Program-made: the position numbers and the translations under genes
Notes under the pieces: model-generated
What the model was told of the DNA's origin: nothing
The model's input: only the letters and a program-made list of their open reading frames with translations
Database searches by the model: none
Shown: piece by piece, positions 42,312 through 51,708 of the stretch
Layout of the letters: each line of letters starts with the position of its first letter
How positions within the stretch are numbered: the first letter of the stretch is position 1
Assembly (NCBI GenBank): GCA_028711445.1
Contig: JAQTSD010000005.1
Location: 1-54,714, forward strand
DNA: 54,714 bases
Origin: Candidatus Peribacteraceae bacterium
Lineage (GTDB): Bacteria > Patescibacteriota > Gracilibacteria > Peribacterales > Peribacteraceae
Direction of reading: 5' to 3'

Positions 42312-43721
42312 CTAGGAAGCCAAGTTGATTACCGGATACGTTCGCAAATGATCGAGGACGATCTCCTTCACCTCTTTCAGTTTCGCTTCGCTGCGCGCCT
42401 CTATGCACAGAGACAGGCATGGACTCGTGTTACTCTGACGCACACCCGCCCATGCGCTCTCTCCGAAATCGATCCGCGCGCCGTCGAGATCGTTGACCGG
42501 ATAGGATTTTTTGAAGTGATCCGTGATCGCTTTCACGATGCGCGACTTCTCGCTGTCCGGGCAGTGCGGGCGAAGCTCGGGGGCCTGGAAGACTTTCGGA
42601 AAATCGGTAAAGAGGGAAGAGAAGGCTGATTTTCCTTTTTTCATTTTCAATTTTTCATTCGAAAAGATCACGAGGACTTGGAGAGCGGCGACGAGGGCGT
42701 CGTCGTAACCTGCGGTAAATTCTCCGAGGAAGTAGTGTCCCGACTGCTCGCCGCCGAGAAGAGAGCCGTATTCACGCATTGCATGCTCCACGAAAGAGTG
42801 ACCCACTTTGCACATGATCGGCTTCCCGCCCCATTTCCTGATCTCCGTTTCCAGAGTGTTTGAGTTACTCACGGTGAAGACGATAGGGGCGCCCGGATGA
42901 CGCTCGAGGTGATCGCGGGCGAGCAGGAGCAGGATTTCATCCGCCGATCGAATCGCGCCTGTTTCATCGATGAACCCGACGCGATCCCCATCCCCGTCAA
43001 ACGCGAGGCCGAGTGATGCCCGTTTTTCCCGTACGGTTTCCTGCAGGACAGTGAGGGTTGCACGCTTACTCGGATCTGCGATGTGATTCGGGAAAGTGCC
43101 GTCAGGATCGCTATAGAGCTCGATCACTTGGCAGCCGATGTCTTGGAGAATGTGATTGTAGACGGGCCCCGTGATGCCGTTGCCGTTATCGATTGCGACG
43201 GTGAGTCCTTTCCCCGCCCCCGCGAACCTTTTGACGAGCTGTTGCGAGTACGGTTCGATGGCTTCGATCTCTTCAAAAGATCCTGTGCCACTCAGGAAAT
43301 CCTGTGCCTCGATACGACGCCGCAGGATCTGGATGTCCTCTCCGGAAAAAGCTTCCGCACCGCGTACCTGCAGTTTAAGACCGTTATCTTCCTTCGGATT
43401 GTGGCTTGCGGTCACTTGCACGCTCGCGTCGAACCCCTTCTCCGCGAGGATGAAGTAGTTCACGGGAGTGGGGGTCTGGCCGATGGACTTCACATGACAG
43501 CCTGCAGACTGAAGCCCTTTCGATGTAGCCACTTCGAATTCCTTTCCGTGCGTGCGCGCATCCCGGCCGACGACAACAGTGGGGTGCTCTATCTTGTAGC
43601 GTTCCCGCAGGATCGAGCCGAAGGCTCGTCCGATGAGCGTGCAGACGCGTGCGTCGATCTGATGGTGGGCTCTCCCCCGGATGTCGTAGGCGCGGAAGAT
43701 GTGGGGGTCGAGTGTAGGCAT
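42312..43721 (-). CDS. Phosphomannomutase/phosphoglucomutase
   Basis: 469 aa of the alpha-D-phosphohexomutase superfamily. FRAYDIRGR is the N-terminal substrate loop, TASHNPKEDNG holds the phosphoserine, DGDGDRVGFID the metal site, GGEQSGHYF the sugar-binding loop and ARSEAKLKE the C-terminal phosphate loop. It interconverts 1- and 6-phosphates of glucose or mannose. It is divergent from the glucan phosphorylase gene, which makes glucose 1-phosphate, so the pair can feed glucan into glycolysis or sugar-nucleotide synthesis. Confidence 0.92.
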   Translation of the reverse strand: MPTLDPHIFRAYDIRGRAHHQIDARVCTLIGRAFGSILRERYKIEHPTVVVGRDARTHGKEFEVATSKGLQSAGCHVKSIGQTPTPVNYFILAEKGFDASVQVTASHNPKEDNGLKLQVRGAEAFSGEDIQILRRRIEAQDFLSGTGSFEEIEAIEPYSQQLVKRFAGAGKGLTVAIDNGNGITGPVYNHILQDIGCQVIELYSDPDGTFPNHIADPSKRATLTVLQETVREKRASLGLAFDGDGDRVGFIDETGAIRSADEILLLLARDHLERHPGAPIVFTVSNSNTLETEIRKWGGKPIMCKVGHSFVEHAMREYGSLLGGEQSGHYFLGEFTAGYDDALVAALQVLVIFSNEKLKMKKGKSAFSSLFTDFPKVFQAPELRPHCPDSEKSRIVKAITDHFKKSYPVNDLDGARIDFGESAWAGVRQSNTSPCLSLCIEARSEAKLKEVKEIVLDHLRTYPVINLAS

Positions 43722-43817
43722 GCGGAGCGGAGAATAAACGAGAATTGTGAAACCCGAAACTGGCGCGGTATCACCTTGCCGTATTTTATGCTATAATTGA
43801 AGCAGAAACCCACATCT

Positions 43818-45485
43818 ATGCCGGATAAGCCCCTCACTGTCGCCTACTTCACGATGGAGATCGGCCTCACGAGCTCTATGCCCACTTTTGCGGGAGGGTT
43901 GGGCATTCTGGCAGCCGATATCATGCGATCCTGTGCGGATCTTGCCGTGCCAGCAGCTTGTATCACGGTTTGTTGGCAGCATGGCTATCTCCATCAGCAC
44001 ATTCATGCCGATGGCACGCAGGAGTATGAGAATACCCCGTGGGATCCGGCGAGCGTCTTGAAGCGCCTGCCCGAGACGGTGAAAGTGAGCCTCGAAGGAC
44101 GGGAGGTTACAGTGGGTGCGTGGCTCTATGAGATCGTGAGCAACGGACACACGGTACCCGTCTACTTTCTCGATACGAATCTGCAGGAGAACACTCCGGA
44201 AGATCGCGAGATCACCAGTTTCCTCTACGGGGGGGATTTGGCGATGCGCATCCGTCAGGAGGCTGTACTCGGCATCGGTGGTGTGCGGATGCTCCGCGCA
44301 CTCAAGTACGGAGAGATCGGCACCTATCACATGAACGAGGGACATGCAGCATTCCTCACATTGGAGCTCCTGAAGGAACGTGAGTACTCTGACGGGAACG
44401 TCCGCAAGTCCTGTGCTTTCACCACGCACACGCCCGTGAAGGCGGGGCACGATGTCTTTGATTATGGTTTGGCATCACGCGTCCTCGGTGACGCGATCCC
44501 GTGGCACATCAAGAAGATTGCAGGGGAAGATGCGCTCTCCATGACGCACCTTGCCATGCATTTGAGTCGCTATACGTGCGCGGTCTCGCGCATCCACGGA
44601 CAGGTTTCGCGGCGAATGTTTCCAGGGGAATCGATCGATGCCATCACCAACGGTGTCCACCATACTACGTGGACGTGTCCATCGATGCAGAGCCTCTTCG
44701 ATCGTTACGCATCCGGTTGGCGCAATGACCCATCCGTGCTGGAGCGGACGTGTCGCGAGTTCCCGGATGACGATCTCTGGGAGGCGCATCAGGAGGCGAA
44801 GAAGGCACTCCTTGCATATGTAAACGAACGGACCGATCAGACCTTTGACGTCGATACTCTCACCATCGCGAGCGCGCGTAGAGTCGTCCCGTACAAGCGG
44901 CCGGAGCTTCTGTACACCAATCTTGAGCGCCTGAAGGAAGTCTGCGGCGGCCGCGTGCAGATCATCCATTCGGGAAACGCCCACCCGTCGGATCCCTTCT
45001 CGCAGGAAGTCATCCAGCGGATGGTTCAGCGCTCGCGCACGCTTCATGATTTTGTGAAGATTCACTACATCGAGAATTACAACCCCGATCTTGCCAAGCT
45101 CCTCGTCGCCGGCACGGATGTCTGGCTCAATACTCCCACCCGCCTCCATGAGGCATCGGGCACGTCGGGTATGAAGGCTTGTGTGAACGGGGTCCTCAAT
45201 CTCTCCACGCTGGATGGCTGGTGGATCGAGGGCTACGGCCGTGATCCAGAGGCTGGCTGGCGAATCGGTCCGTTGGCCGAAGCACTCGGTGACGCCGAGG
45301 AGGATCGCAAAGTGGATGCGGAAGATTTTTACACGCAACTGCAGTACGAGGTCATCCCGGAGTACTACTATCAGGAACGTCGCCGCTGGATCCGCCGCAT
45401 GAAGCGCGCGGTTGGTCTGATGGGGTACTTCAACACGCATCGCTGTGTTCATGAGTATTTGAGGAAAGCGTGGACGCCATCGTAG
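43818..45485 (+). CDS. Alpha-glucan phosphorylase (short form)
   Basis: 555 aa, a GT35-family enzyme of the compact Thermus type, lacking the large N-terminal regulatory region. It releases glucose 1-phosphate from alpha-1,4-glucans. The N-terminus has YFTMEIGL and FAGGLGILAAD; the pyridoxal-phosphate lysine is in EASGTSGMKA; YNPDLAKLLVAGTDVWLNTP and ARRVVPYKRPELL are other conserved parts. An extended -10 promoter (TGCTATAAT) lies about 20 nt upstream. ATG 43818 gives the family's usual start; 43797 is an unsupported extension. Confidence 0.92.
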   Translation: MPDKPLTVAYFTMEIGLTSSMPTFAGGLGILAADIMRSCADLAVPAACITVCWQHGYLHQHIHADGTQEYENTPWDPASVLKRLPETVKVSLEGREVTVGAWLYEIVSNGHTVPVYFLDTNLQENTPEDREITSFLYGGDLAMRIRQEAVLGIGGVRMLRALKYGEIGTYHMNEGHAAFLTLELLKEREYSDGNVRKSCAFTTHTPVKAGHDVFDYGLASRVLGDAIPWHIKKIAGEDALSMTHLAMHLSRYTCAVSRIHGQVSRRMFPGESIDAITNGVHHTTWTCPSMQSLFDRYASGWRNDPSVLERTCREFPDDDLWEAHQEAKKALLAYVNERTDQTFDVDTLTIASARRVVPYKRPELLYTNLERLKEVCGGRVQIIHSGNAHPSDPFSQEVIQRMVQRSRTLHDFVKIHYIENYNPDLAKLLVAGTDVWLNTPTRLHEASGTSGMKACVNGVLNLSTLDGWWIEGYGRDPEAGWRIGPLAEALGDAEEDRKVDAEDFYTQLQYEVIPEYYYQERRRWIRRMKRAVGLMGYFNTHRCVHEYLRKAWTPS

Positions 45486-45510
45486 AGACACCCCGACGGG
45501 GTGTCTCTAC
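45482..45510 (+). terminator. Hairpin overlapping the phosphorylase stop codon
   Basis: Perfect 13-bp arms GTAGAGACACCCC/GGGGTGTCTCTAC, loop GAC. The TAG stop lies within the first arm. No T-tract follows, so it may be a weak terminator or a 3'-end stabiliser. Confidence 0.6.
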
Positions 45511-45545
45511 AGCTCAGAAGCCCAGACTGTGCTACTCTTTCATCC

Positions 45546-46799
45546 ATGCGGATTGTTTCTCTTCCGGTTGCCTCTGCGGGTATCTTCCTGATACCTGCGT
45601 TGGCCTTCGCCGCCTTCCCCGATGTCCCGCAGGATCACCCGAATGCGGATGCTGTCGTTTACGTGCAATCGGAGGGCATCGTGAAGGGGTATGCAGACGG
45701 CACCTTCAAGCCCGAACAGGTCATCAACCGTGCGGAGTTCACGAAGATTGTCGTTGGTGCCGCGCTTGAGTCGGATCAAGCGGTGGCTGAGAATTGTCTC
45801 AAAGGCATCGTTGCAGAGAGTTGGTTTACCGATGTGGACGCGAAAGCGTGGTTTGCCGGTCCGCTCTGTATCGCCCGCATGCAGGGGATCATCGGCGGAT
45901 ATGCTGATGGCTCCTTCAAACCGGAACAGCCTATCAATTTCGTCGAGGCATCGAAGATCATAGGGAACGCATTCGGTATCACGGCCCTCGTCATGCCGGT
46001 TGCAAGCGATCCGTGGTACGGCGTTTTCGTGAAGACGCTTGAGCAGCGTGCGGCGGTTCCGCAGAGCATTCAGCGTTTTGAGCAGCCTCTCACGCGCGGG
46101 GAGATGGCCGAGATTATCTATCGCCTCGCGGCTGGTGTGAGCAATAAGCCGACGCAGACATACGTGCAAATGACGCATATCACCAACGAATTGCCTGCGC
46201 TCTTTCCGCTCACATTCCGTAATTTCGTAGTGCTCCTCTCTATGACGAAGGACCGAGCGGAAGCAGTGCGGCAATCGCGCAACCTCGAGGCGTGGGTGCT
46301 GCCGACGGACCTCACGGCCAATCTCAAGCGCGGCTATTTCGCCGTGGTCTACGGACCGTACCAGACATCCCGGATGGCGACGGATAAGTACGACAGTCTG
46401 TCATCGTACGTGCTCAAGATGGCGCCTGAGGCGACGGTGGTGGACACAGGTGTCCTGCGCAAGATCTCCTCTTCCGTGCGCGACTCTTTTGCGTCGCTCC
46501 CGCGCCAGTTGCAGGCGGCGTTCGCCGGGTCCGTTCACCCCGGTGTGCTCGCCGAGAGCGACGTACGCATATTTTGGAGCGAGGAGGGCGGGACGCTCTG
46601 TCAGCCGATCGGGCCGTCGTACTACTTTCAGCTGGTGCGCAACTTTGCGAATGTCGAGGAGCCGATTACCGATCAGGAAGAGCAGGCTATCCGTCTCAAG
46701 ATGGGGGTGCTCGGGACGCAGAATCAGACAGATCCGTTGCACTTCCGCATGCGTGCGGGTAGTGACGAAGTGCTTCGCCTCGGTATCTGTCTGAATTGA
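45546..46799 (+). CDS. SLH-domain secreted protein
   Basis: 417 aa with a signal peptide (SLPVASAGIFLIPALAFA) and three SLH units: GIVKGYADGTFKPEQVINRAEF, GIIGGYADGSFKPEQPINFVEA and QPLTRGEMAEIIYRLAAG. The remaining 220 aa are a different passenger, with a SPOR-like segment (AWVLPTDLTANLKRGYFAVVYGPYQTSRMA). SPOR domains bind denuded peptidoglycan. It shares SLH motifs almost word for word with the 36577-39087 protein. TACTCT lies 7 nt before the ATG, so leaderless. Confidence 0.82.
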   Translation: MRIVSLPVASAGIFLIPALAFAAFPDVPQDHPNADAVVYVQSEGIVKGYADGTFKPEQVINRAEFTKIVVGAALESDQAVAENCLKGIVAESWFTDVDAKAWFAGPLCIARMQGIIGGYADGSFKPEQPINFVEASKIIGNAFGITALVMPVASDPWYGVFVKTLEQRAAVPQSIQRFEQPLTRGEMAEIIYRLAAGVSNKPTQTYVQMTHITNELPALFPLTFRNFVVLLSMTKDRAEAVRQSRNLEAWVLPTDLTANLKRGYFAVVYGPYQTSRMATDKYDSLSSYVLKMAPEATVVDTGVLRKISSSVRDSFASLPRQLQAAFAGSVHPGVLAESDVRIFWSEEGGTLCQPIGPSYYFQLVRNFANVEEPITDQEEQAIRLKMGVLGTQNQTDPLHFRMRAGSDEVLRLGICLN

Positions 46800-46807
46800 T
46801 CCTTTCC

Positions 46808-47617
46808 ATGCCCTCCGTCACAATCGTCGGCGTTCTCAATATCACGCCTGATTCCTACTATGATGGTGGTAAGTTCGTTGCTCGGGATGCGGCTCTCCGG
46901 CAAACGGAGCGGCTCATGGCCGAAGGAGCGGACATCATCGAAATCGGCGGGCAATCCACGGGCCCGGGGTCGATGGATGTTTCCGTTGAGGAGGAACTTA
47001 AGCGCGTGATGCCGGTTATCGAGAGGATCGCACGATCGTTGCCGTCTGCTCGTCTCAGCATCGATACGTGGCAAGCGGATGTAGCTCTTCGGGCAATCGA
47101 GGCAGGGGTGACGATGGTGAACGATGTAACCGCCGGCCGCGGCGATGTAACAATGTTTCCGACATTAAAAAATCATGACGTGCCGGTGGTGCTCATGTAT
47201 GCCAAGGATGCAACCGCGCGTACCGTAGTGCACGATGAACGCTATGCGTCCGTCATCGAGACGATCATGCAATTCCTTCGTGAGCGAAGTCAGGCGGCTG
47301 TGGCCGCCGGCATCGCTTCGGAACGACTTATCCTCGATCCGGGGCTCGGACATTTCGTTTCAAGCGACCCCAAATACTCCTTCGAGATCCTTGCACGATT
47401 GAAAGAGTTTCTCGATCTTGGTCATCCGCTGCTCGTGAGCCCGTCACGTAAGTCCTTCCTCGCCGGAAGAGAGAAACTTTCCACAGCTGAGCGCCTTCCG
47501 GGTACCATTGCCGCTTCGGCGATTGCGGTTCTCAACGGGGCATCATATATTCGCACGCATGATGTAGGAGAAGTGCGCCGCGGATGCGAGATCGCGGAAG
47601 CGATGAAGAATGCCTGA
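46808..47617 (+). CDS. folP: Dihydropteroate synthase
   Basis: 269 aa. It joins dihydropterin pyrophosphate and p-aminobenzoate in folate synthesis. VGVLNITPDSYYDGG is the first signature and EIGGQSTGPGS the second; ILDPGLGHF and SPSRKSFLAGRE complete the active site. No other fol gene is adjacent. The start follows the SLH gene by 8 nt (GATCCTTTCC before the ATG), with no Shine-Dalgarno. An in-frame start at 46796 would overlap the upstream stop. Confidence 0.93.
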   Translation: MPSVTIVGVLNITPDSYYDGGKFVARDAALRQTERLMAEGADIIEIGGQSTGPGSMDVSVEEELKRVMPVIERIARSLPSARLSIDTWQADVALRAIEAGVTMVNDVTAGRGDVTMFPTLKNHDVPVVLMYAKDATARTVVHDERYASVIETIMQFLRERSQAAVAAGIASERLILDPGLGHFVSSDPKYSFEILARLKEFLDLGHPLLVSPSRKSFLAGREKLSTAERLPGTIAASAIAVLNGASYIRTHDVGEVRRGCEIAEAMKNA

Positions 47618-47620
47618 TCT

Positions 47621-48433
47621 CTACGCCATGACAAGTGCCGCGATGGCTGCAGCACAGAGGATCACAATGAGTCCAATCGCCACACGTGCGATGATTCCTT
47701 TGGCTTTTGTGTATTGCTCTTCATTATCCACATTCACGATCATCATGATGCCGGCATAGATGATAACCACGACGGCGAGCAGTGTGACGAATCCGAGAAT
47801 GGCACCCACAATCGTCAGGATTGCCGTGATGATCGGATCCGGCGATCTGGGGATAATGGTAGTGTCATCGACAAGGAAGGCTTTCGCAGCGATGAGGAAA
47901 ACACCGAAGAGCACCGAGAAGATTGTCCGGCGGATGTGTGTAAGTCCTTCGTCGCTGCCGTAGCTTGTCACTGCGCGGATACCGCTGATGACGATCATGA
48001 GCACTGCGGCTGCTCCGGCGGGGATCTCAAGTTGTGCGAAGATATCGCGGATGATCTGCCCGAGACTCGTGGCAGCTGCCGCACCGCCTCCGTCGCCGAA
48101 GCCGATGAGTGCGTCGCGGATGGCAACAGCGGATCCTATGATGATGAGCGCAGCGAGTGCACTGATGACTGCATTACGCGCTTTGTCCGCCTGCTGACTG
48201 CCAGGATCGATGGCGAGGCGGAAACCTGCAAACATCACGATGACAATCGCGATGACCGCAGCAATTGGAATAAATGCATTTGCGATACCGGCGATGATCT
48301 CGCCAAGTGTCCCTGTTGTTTTCGGAATGAGGGCATTACCTGCCACGATGCTGATGACATCTTGCAATGATGCGTGTGCTTTGGGAACAAGGAGCGCAGC
48401 GACAGCCGAAAGTGTGGAGGAGAAGACTTGCAT
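47621..48433 (-). CDS. TrbC/VirB2-like multi-helix membrane protein (second of pair)
   Basis: 270 aa with a signal-like N-terminus (VAALLVPKAHA) and six helices in two similar halves. Each half has a hydrophobic pair with a G(F/I)(R/M) turn and a charged link (AIDPGSQQADKARNAVISALAALIIIG; VNVDNEEQYTKAKGIIARVAIGLIVIL), the pattern of TrbC/VirB2 pilin-like domains. Possible roles are a secretion/conjugation pore or pilus subunit, but no VirB4/VirD4-type gene is nearby. It starts 5 nt after the related upstream gene. Confidence 0.65.
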   Translation of the reverse strand: MQVFSSTLSAVAALLVPKAHASLQDVISIVAGNALIPKTTGTLGEIIAGIANAFIPIAAVIAIVIVMFAGFRLAIDPGSQQADKARNAVISALAALIIIGSAVAIRDALIGFGDGGGAAAATSLGQIIRDIFAQLEIPAGAAAVLMIVISGIRAVTSYGSDEGLTHIRRTIFSVLFGVFLIAAKAFLVDDTTIIPRSPDPIITAILTIVGAILGFVTLLAVVVIIYAGIMMIVNVDNEEQYTKAKGIIARVAIGLIVILCAAAIAALVMA

Positions 48434-48438
48434 GACAC

Positions 48439-49239
48439 TCAGAAGATGACGAAATTAATGATCGCCTGTGCAGCGGATACGACAGCGAGGGCGACGAGCC
48501 CCGTGATGATCGATTTCTTACCCTTTTCTTTGAATGACTCGTCGTAAGAGATAACGAGCATGAAGCCGCCGATGATGATGGCGATGAGTGCGAGCACGCC
48601 GAAGATCGTCGCGAGGAAGCCGACAACGCCTGAGATCTCGGTTGATAATTTATTTCCTTCCAATTGCCCTGTTCCAGTAACCGATTCAACGATGACCCGT
48701 GCGAGGATGAGCACGGCTGCACCGATCATTGCGTAGACGAGATTCTTACGGGCTTCAGATGCTTGTCCTTCCTCTTGTGCGACAATCATGCGAATGCCTT
48801 GAATAGTGATGGCAACGATGAGTGCGGTGCCGCCCAATCCGAAGATAAAATCGAGAACGTTGTTGATGATCGTCACGATCGGACTGACAGTGACGATGGT
48901 TGCACTGGGCATGAATGCTGAAGCGATCACACTGGCACCCATCACGAGGGTGGCGCCGCCGATCGCGTAGGCGAAGGCGGTTTTTACTTCTGTTTGTGCA
49001 TTTTCTTCATTGGCTCCAAACAGAAGCTTGAATCCGTAGAAGATGATCATGGCGAGCAGAAAGCCGACGAACATGGTTGTTGCCTGCGTGTCGATGCTTC
49101 CGATGACGTCAGAGAGAGGATTGCAAGGAAATGCCACTCCGTATTCATTGAGAGGACACGGTGAAAACGTCACGATGGCGAAAGCACTCGTAGGGACGAG
49201 TGCGAACAGCATGCCGGCAGCCCAGAGAAGAAAGCGCAT
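48439..49239 (-). CDS. TrbC/VirB2-like multi-helix membrane protein (first of pair)
   Basis: 266 aa, with a signal peptide (LLWAAGMLFALVPTSAFA) and six helices in two related halves, including GANEENAQTEVKTAFAYAIGG, QEEGQASEARKNLVYAMIGAAVLIL and SYDESFKEKGKKSIITGLVALAV. The repeated E..(A/K)K..I..A..G pattern mirrors the gene downstream, so the two are paralogues in one operon. TATAAT lies 11 nt before the ATG. Assignment to TrbC/VirB2-like domains is by topology and motif; function is open. Confidence 0.65.
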   Translation of the reverse strand: MRFLLWAAGMLFALVPTSAFAIVTFSPCPLNEYGVAFPCNPLSDVIGSIDTQATTMFVGFLLAMIIFYGFKLLFGANEENAQTEVKTAFAYAIGGATLVMGASVIASAFMPSATIVTVSPIVTIINNVLDFIFGLGGTALIVAITIQGIRMIVAQEEGQASEARKNLVYAMIGAAVLILARVIVESVTGTGQLEGNKLSTEISGVVGFLATIFGVLALIAIIIGGFMLVISYDESFKEKGKKSIITGLVALAVVSAAQAIINFVIF

Positions 49240-49355
49240 AGAATCCAGTTATTATAGCAGAGATTGCGATTTGCCGCCACTGTGTTCGGGGCAGGAGCTT
49301 CAGGTATAGAGTGCATCTTTTAGAAACCTTAATGTGTACCTGATATGATGGATCC

Positions 49356-50054
49356 ATGCCTTCCTTCCCTCGCACAGTAGCCGGTACCCGGCCTATCGCT
49401 CTCAGCTCCTCCACGCAGTCGCAGGTTTACGCGCTCTTCGCGCTTGCCATGGCGCTTACGACGGCCGGCGTATTTCTCGGTATGCAGTATGCCGAGGCGA
49501 TCTTTTCATCGGGATGGAGCCTTTTCTTTCTCGTCGCGGAGCTCATCCTCATCTTCACTGCGCGCCTGTGGATGGATCGCTCGCCGCTCAACATCATTCT
49601 CTTCGGGGCATTTCCTCTGCTCTCTGGCGTCACCGTGACGCCGTATCTCATCGCTGTTCTCACGGGGTATGCCAACGGTGGGGCAATCCTTTTCAACGCG
49701 GTGCTTGCGACGACTTTTATGGCCGGAGCTGCCGCGATCTTCGCATCGACCACGAAGTGGGATCTTTCGTTCTTGGGACGCGTGCTTCTCCTCATGCTCT
49801 TGGGGCTACTCTTTTTCGGAATTCTACAAATTTTCTTCGCGTCCTTGCGAACGACAGGCATGGAGATGGTTCTATCCGGTTTGAGTATCGTGCTCTTCGC
49901 AGTCTTCACGGCATACGACGTCCAACGCATTCAGCGCCTCGCTCGTCTTGGGGCGAACCCCTTTTTGATGGCTCTAAGCCTCTATCTCGATATCTTCAAT
50001 CTGTTCCTCTCTATCCTGCGCTTCATGGTGGCTGTGTCGGGAAACAGAAGGTAG
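49356..50054 (+). CDS. Bax inhibitor-1 family membrane protein
   Basis: 232 aa, with seven predicted helices. FALAMALTTAGVFLGM opens the fold; the family's C-terminal signatures appear as VLFAVFTAYDVQRIQRL and ALSLYLDIFNLFLSILRFM. Bacterial members (YetJ, YccA-like) are calcium-leak channels or protease regulators; the role here is not deducible. TATGAT lies 6 nt before the ATG (GGATCC between), leaderless. Confidence 0.87.
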   Translation: MPSFPRTVAGTRPIALSSSTQSQVYALFALAMALTTAGVFLGMQYAEAIFSSGWSLFFLVAELILIFTARLWMDRSPLNIILFGAFPLLSGVTVTPYLIAVLTGYANGGAILFNAVLATTFMAGAAAIFASTTKWDLSFLGRVLLLMLLGLLFFGILQIFFASLRTTGMEMVLSGLSIVLFAVFTAYDVQRIQRLARLGANPFLMALSLYLDIFNLFLSILRFMVAVSGNRR

Positions 50055-50154
50055 AACTGCGAGGATCGTGCATGCCTTAGGCTTATTTTTTGTTCTTCCA
50101 TTCCTCCACTTTTTCTTTGCAATACCTCTGTCTCTCCTTTACTCTTGGCCCGCT

Positions 50155-50340
50155 ATGTCCAAGAGACCTACCCCAAAGAAGCGACGCGAGAAGAGCAGGG
50201 GACGCACACAGTTCGGCGTTTACATGCGCAGCGAGATTCGCAGGCTGACCAACAAGCTGAACTCTCCGTACGCACCGGTGGCTGAGTCCAAGAGCAAGGC
50301 GGAGAAAGCCCTGAAGGGCATTACAAGGATTAAGGCTTGA
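50155..50340 (+). CDS. Small basic protein, possibly ribosome-associated
   Basis: 61 aa, very basic at its N-terminus (SKRPTPKKRREKSRGRTQFG), then EIRRLTNKLNSPYAPVAESKSK. Size, basicity and position before nusB and rnc suggest an RNA-binding or ribosomal role. I considered bL32, but its zinc motif and typical core are absent. TACTCT lies 9 nt before the ATG. A frame open back to 50068 encodes a hydrophobic stretch judged spurious. Confidence 0.5.
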   Translation: MSKRPTPKKRREKSRGRTQFGVYMRSEIRRLTNKLNSPYAPVAESKSKAEKALKGITRIKA

Positions 50341-50375
50341 GCCCGCTTTGATATTCAATCTGCTACCATAAGACC

Positions 50376-50774
50376 ATGGCCCGTCGTCGCCACCTATCGC
50401 GCATCGCTGTCATGCAGGTTCTCTTCGAGACGGAGCGCAGGCCGGGGATAGCCGCGGAGGATTCTCTCGTGCGTAATATCCGTGAACTCGGAGCGGTCGA
50501 TGAGGAGTTTGCGCGTAAGATCTTGGATGGAGTCCTCTCGAAGTATGCAGAGCTGAAGCGAACGGTGGAAGAGCATGCACCTGGATGGTCTTATGAGCGT
50601 ATGGATCCGATTTCCCGCTGTGCGTTGCTCATTGGGGCGTATGAGCTTCTCTTTGCGCACGACGCTCCTCCGGCTGTGGCCATGAACGAAGCAATCGAGA
50701 TTGCCAAGGAGTATGGCACGGACGAAAGTGGAAAGTTTGTGAATGGCGTACTGAATGCGATTGCACATAGATAG
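50376..50774 (+). CDS. nusB: Transcription antitermination factor NusB
   Basis: 132 aa, all-helical. It begins [18 protein letters not shown], the arginine-rich RNA-binding N-terminus, and contains [20 protein letters not shown] and [28 protein letters not shown], all standard for NusB. With NusE (S10, encoded at 51709) it binds boxA RNA during rRNA transcription. TACCAT ends 6 nt before the ATG (AAGACC), leaderless. Confidence 0.92.
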   Translation: MARRRHLSRIAVMQVLFETERRPGIAAEDSLVRNIRELGAVDEEFARKILDGVLSKYAELKRTVEEHAPGWSYERMDPISRCALLIGAYELLFAHDAPPAVAMNEAIEIAKEYGTDESGKFVNGVLNAIAHR

Positions 50775-50823
50775 ATTTCACTCATCTTCCCTCGTCATAC
50801 TTTTCCCCCTACACTTCTTTCGT

Positions 50824-51516
50824 ATGACGAATCCTGCTTCGTTTGTGCATCTGGAAAAGGCCATTGGCATCATCTTCCGTGATAAGGAGATTCTCGTGGA
50901 GGCACTCACGCATCGGAGTGCTGTGCGCGGGGGTTCCACTAAGCGTCATAACGAACGATTCGAGTTCCTCGGCGATGCTGTTCTCGAGCTGGTGGCTACG
51001 GAATATCTTTTTCAGTACCAGGACAAATCGGAAGGGGAGCTTACCAACTGGCGCGCGGCTCTCGTAAAGGGTGAGCATCTTGCTTCAGTGGCTCAAGATC
51101 TGAAGCTGGGGGAATACCTTTTCTTGAGTAGGGGGGAGGAGGCCAGCGGCGGACGCCAAAAAGCATCGACGCTCGCTAATGCCCTCGAAGCCCTCATCGG
51201 CGCCATATTTCTCGATCGAGGTTTCCAAGAGGCTAAGCGTTTCTGTGACGAATTCATTCTCATCCGACTCGAGAGGCTTCTTGCGCAGGGAAAGGATCGT
51301 GACGAGAAGAGCGTCTTCCAGGAGCGATCTCAGGAGCTCTTTGGTATTACCCCACACTACAAGGTGGTGCATGAACACGGGCCCGATCACAACAAGCAAT
51401 TCACGAGTGCGGTCTTTATTGGTGAAGAAGAAGTGGCACGGGGTACAGGGAACTCCAAGCAGCGCGCCGAACAAGCTGCTGCGAAGGCTGGGCTCAAAGA
51501 GAAGGGGTGGAAGTAA
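50824..51516 (+). CDS. rnc: Ribonuclease III
   Basis: 230 aa. The nuclease domain has NERFEFLGDAVLELVATEYLF (signature with catalytic Glu/Asp) and ANALEALIGAIFLDRGF with the second metal-binding Asp/Glu pair; the C-terminal double-stranded-RNA-binding domain ends GNSKQRAEQAAAKAGL. It processes rRNA precursors and structured RNAs. A frame open back to 50755 overlaps nusB and is rejected. Convergent with rpsJ; the gap 51517-51708 has two small hairpins (GACAC/GTGTC; CCAGCG/CGCTGG) that could end both transcripts. Confidence 0.94.
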   Translation: MTNPASFVHLEKAIGIIFRDKEILVEALTHRSAVRGGSTKRHNERFEFLGDAVLELVATEYLFQYQDKSEGELTNWRAALVKGEHLASVAQDLKLGEYLFLSRGEEASGGRQKASTLANALEALIGAIFLDRGFQEAKRFCDEFILIRLERLLAQGKDRDEKSVFQERSQELFGITPHYKVVHEHGPDHNKQFTSAVFIGEEEVARGTGNSKQRAEQAAAKAGLKEKGWK

Positions 51517-51708
51517 GGAAGCATGAGAGAGACACTTACGGTGTCCCGCCCACGAGCCCACCCCTCCCTTCAAATCAAAGGTGCGGCTCCAGCGCGGGGC
51601 CCACGAGACCAGCGCTTCGCTGGATCATTAAGAAGCCATCCACAAAGTATAGATTCAAAAGATGGTGAGCTCGACGAACATGACGTCGATGATCACCGTG
51701 AGGTGAGG

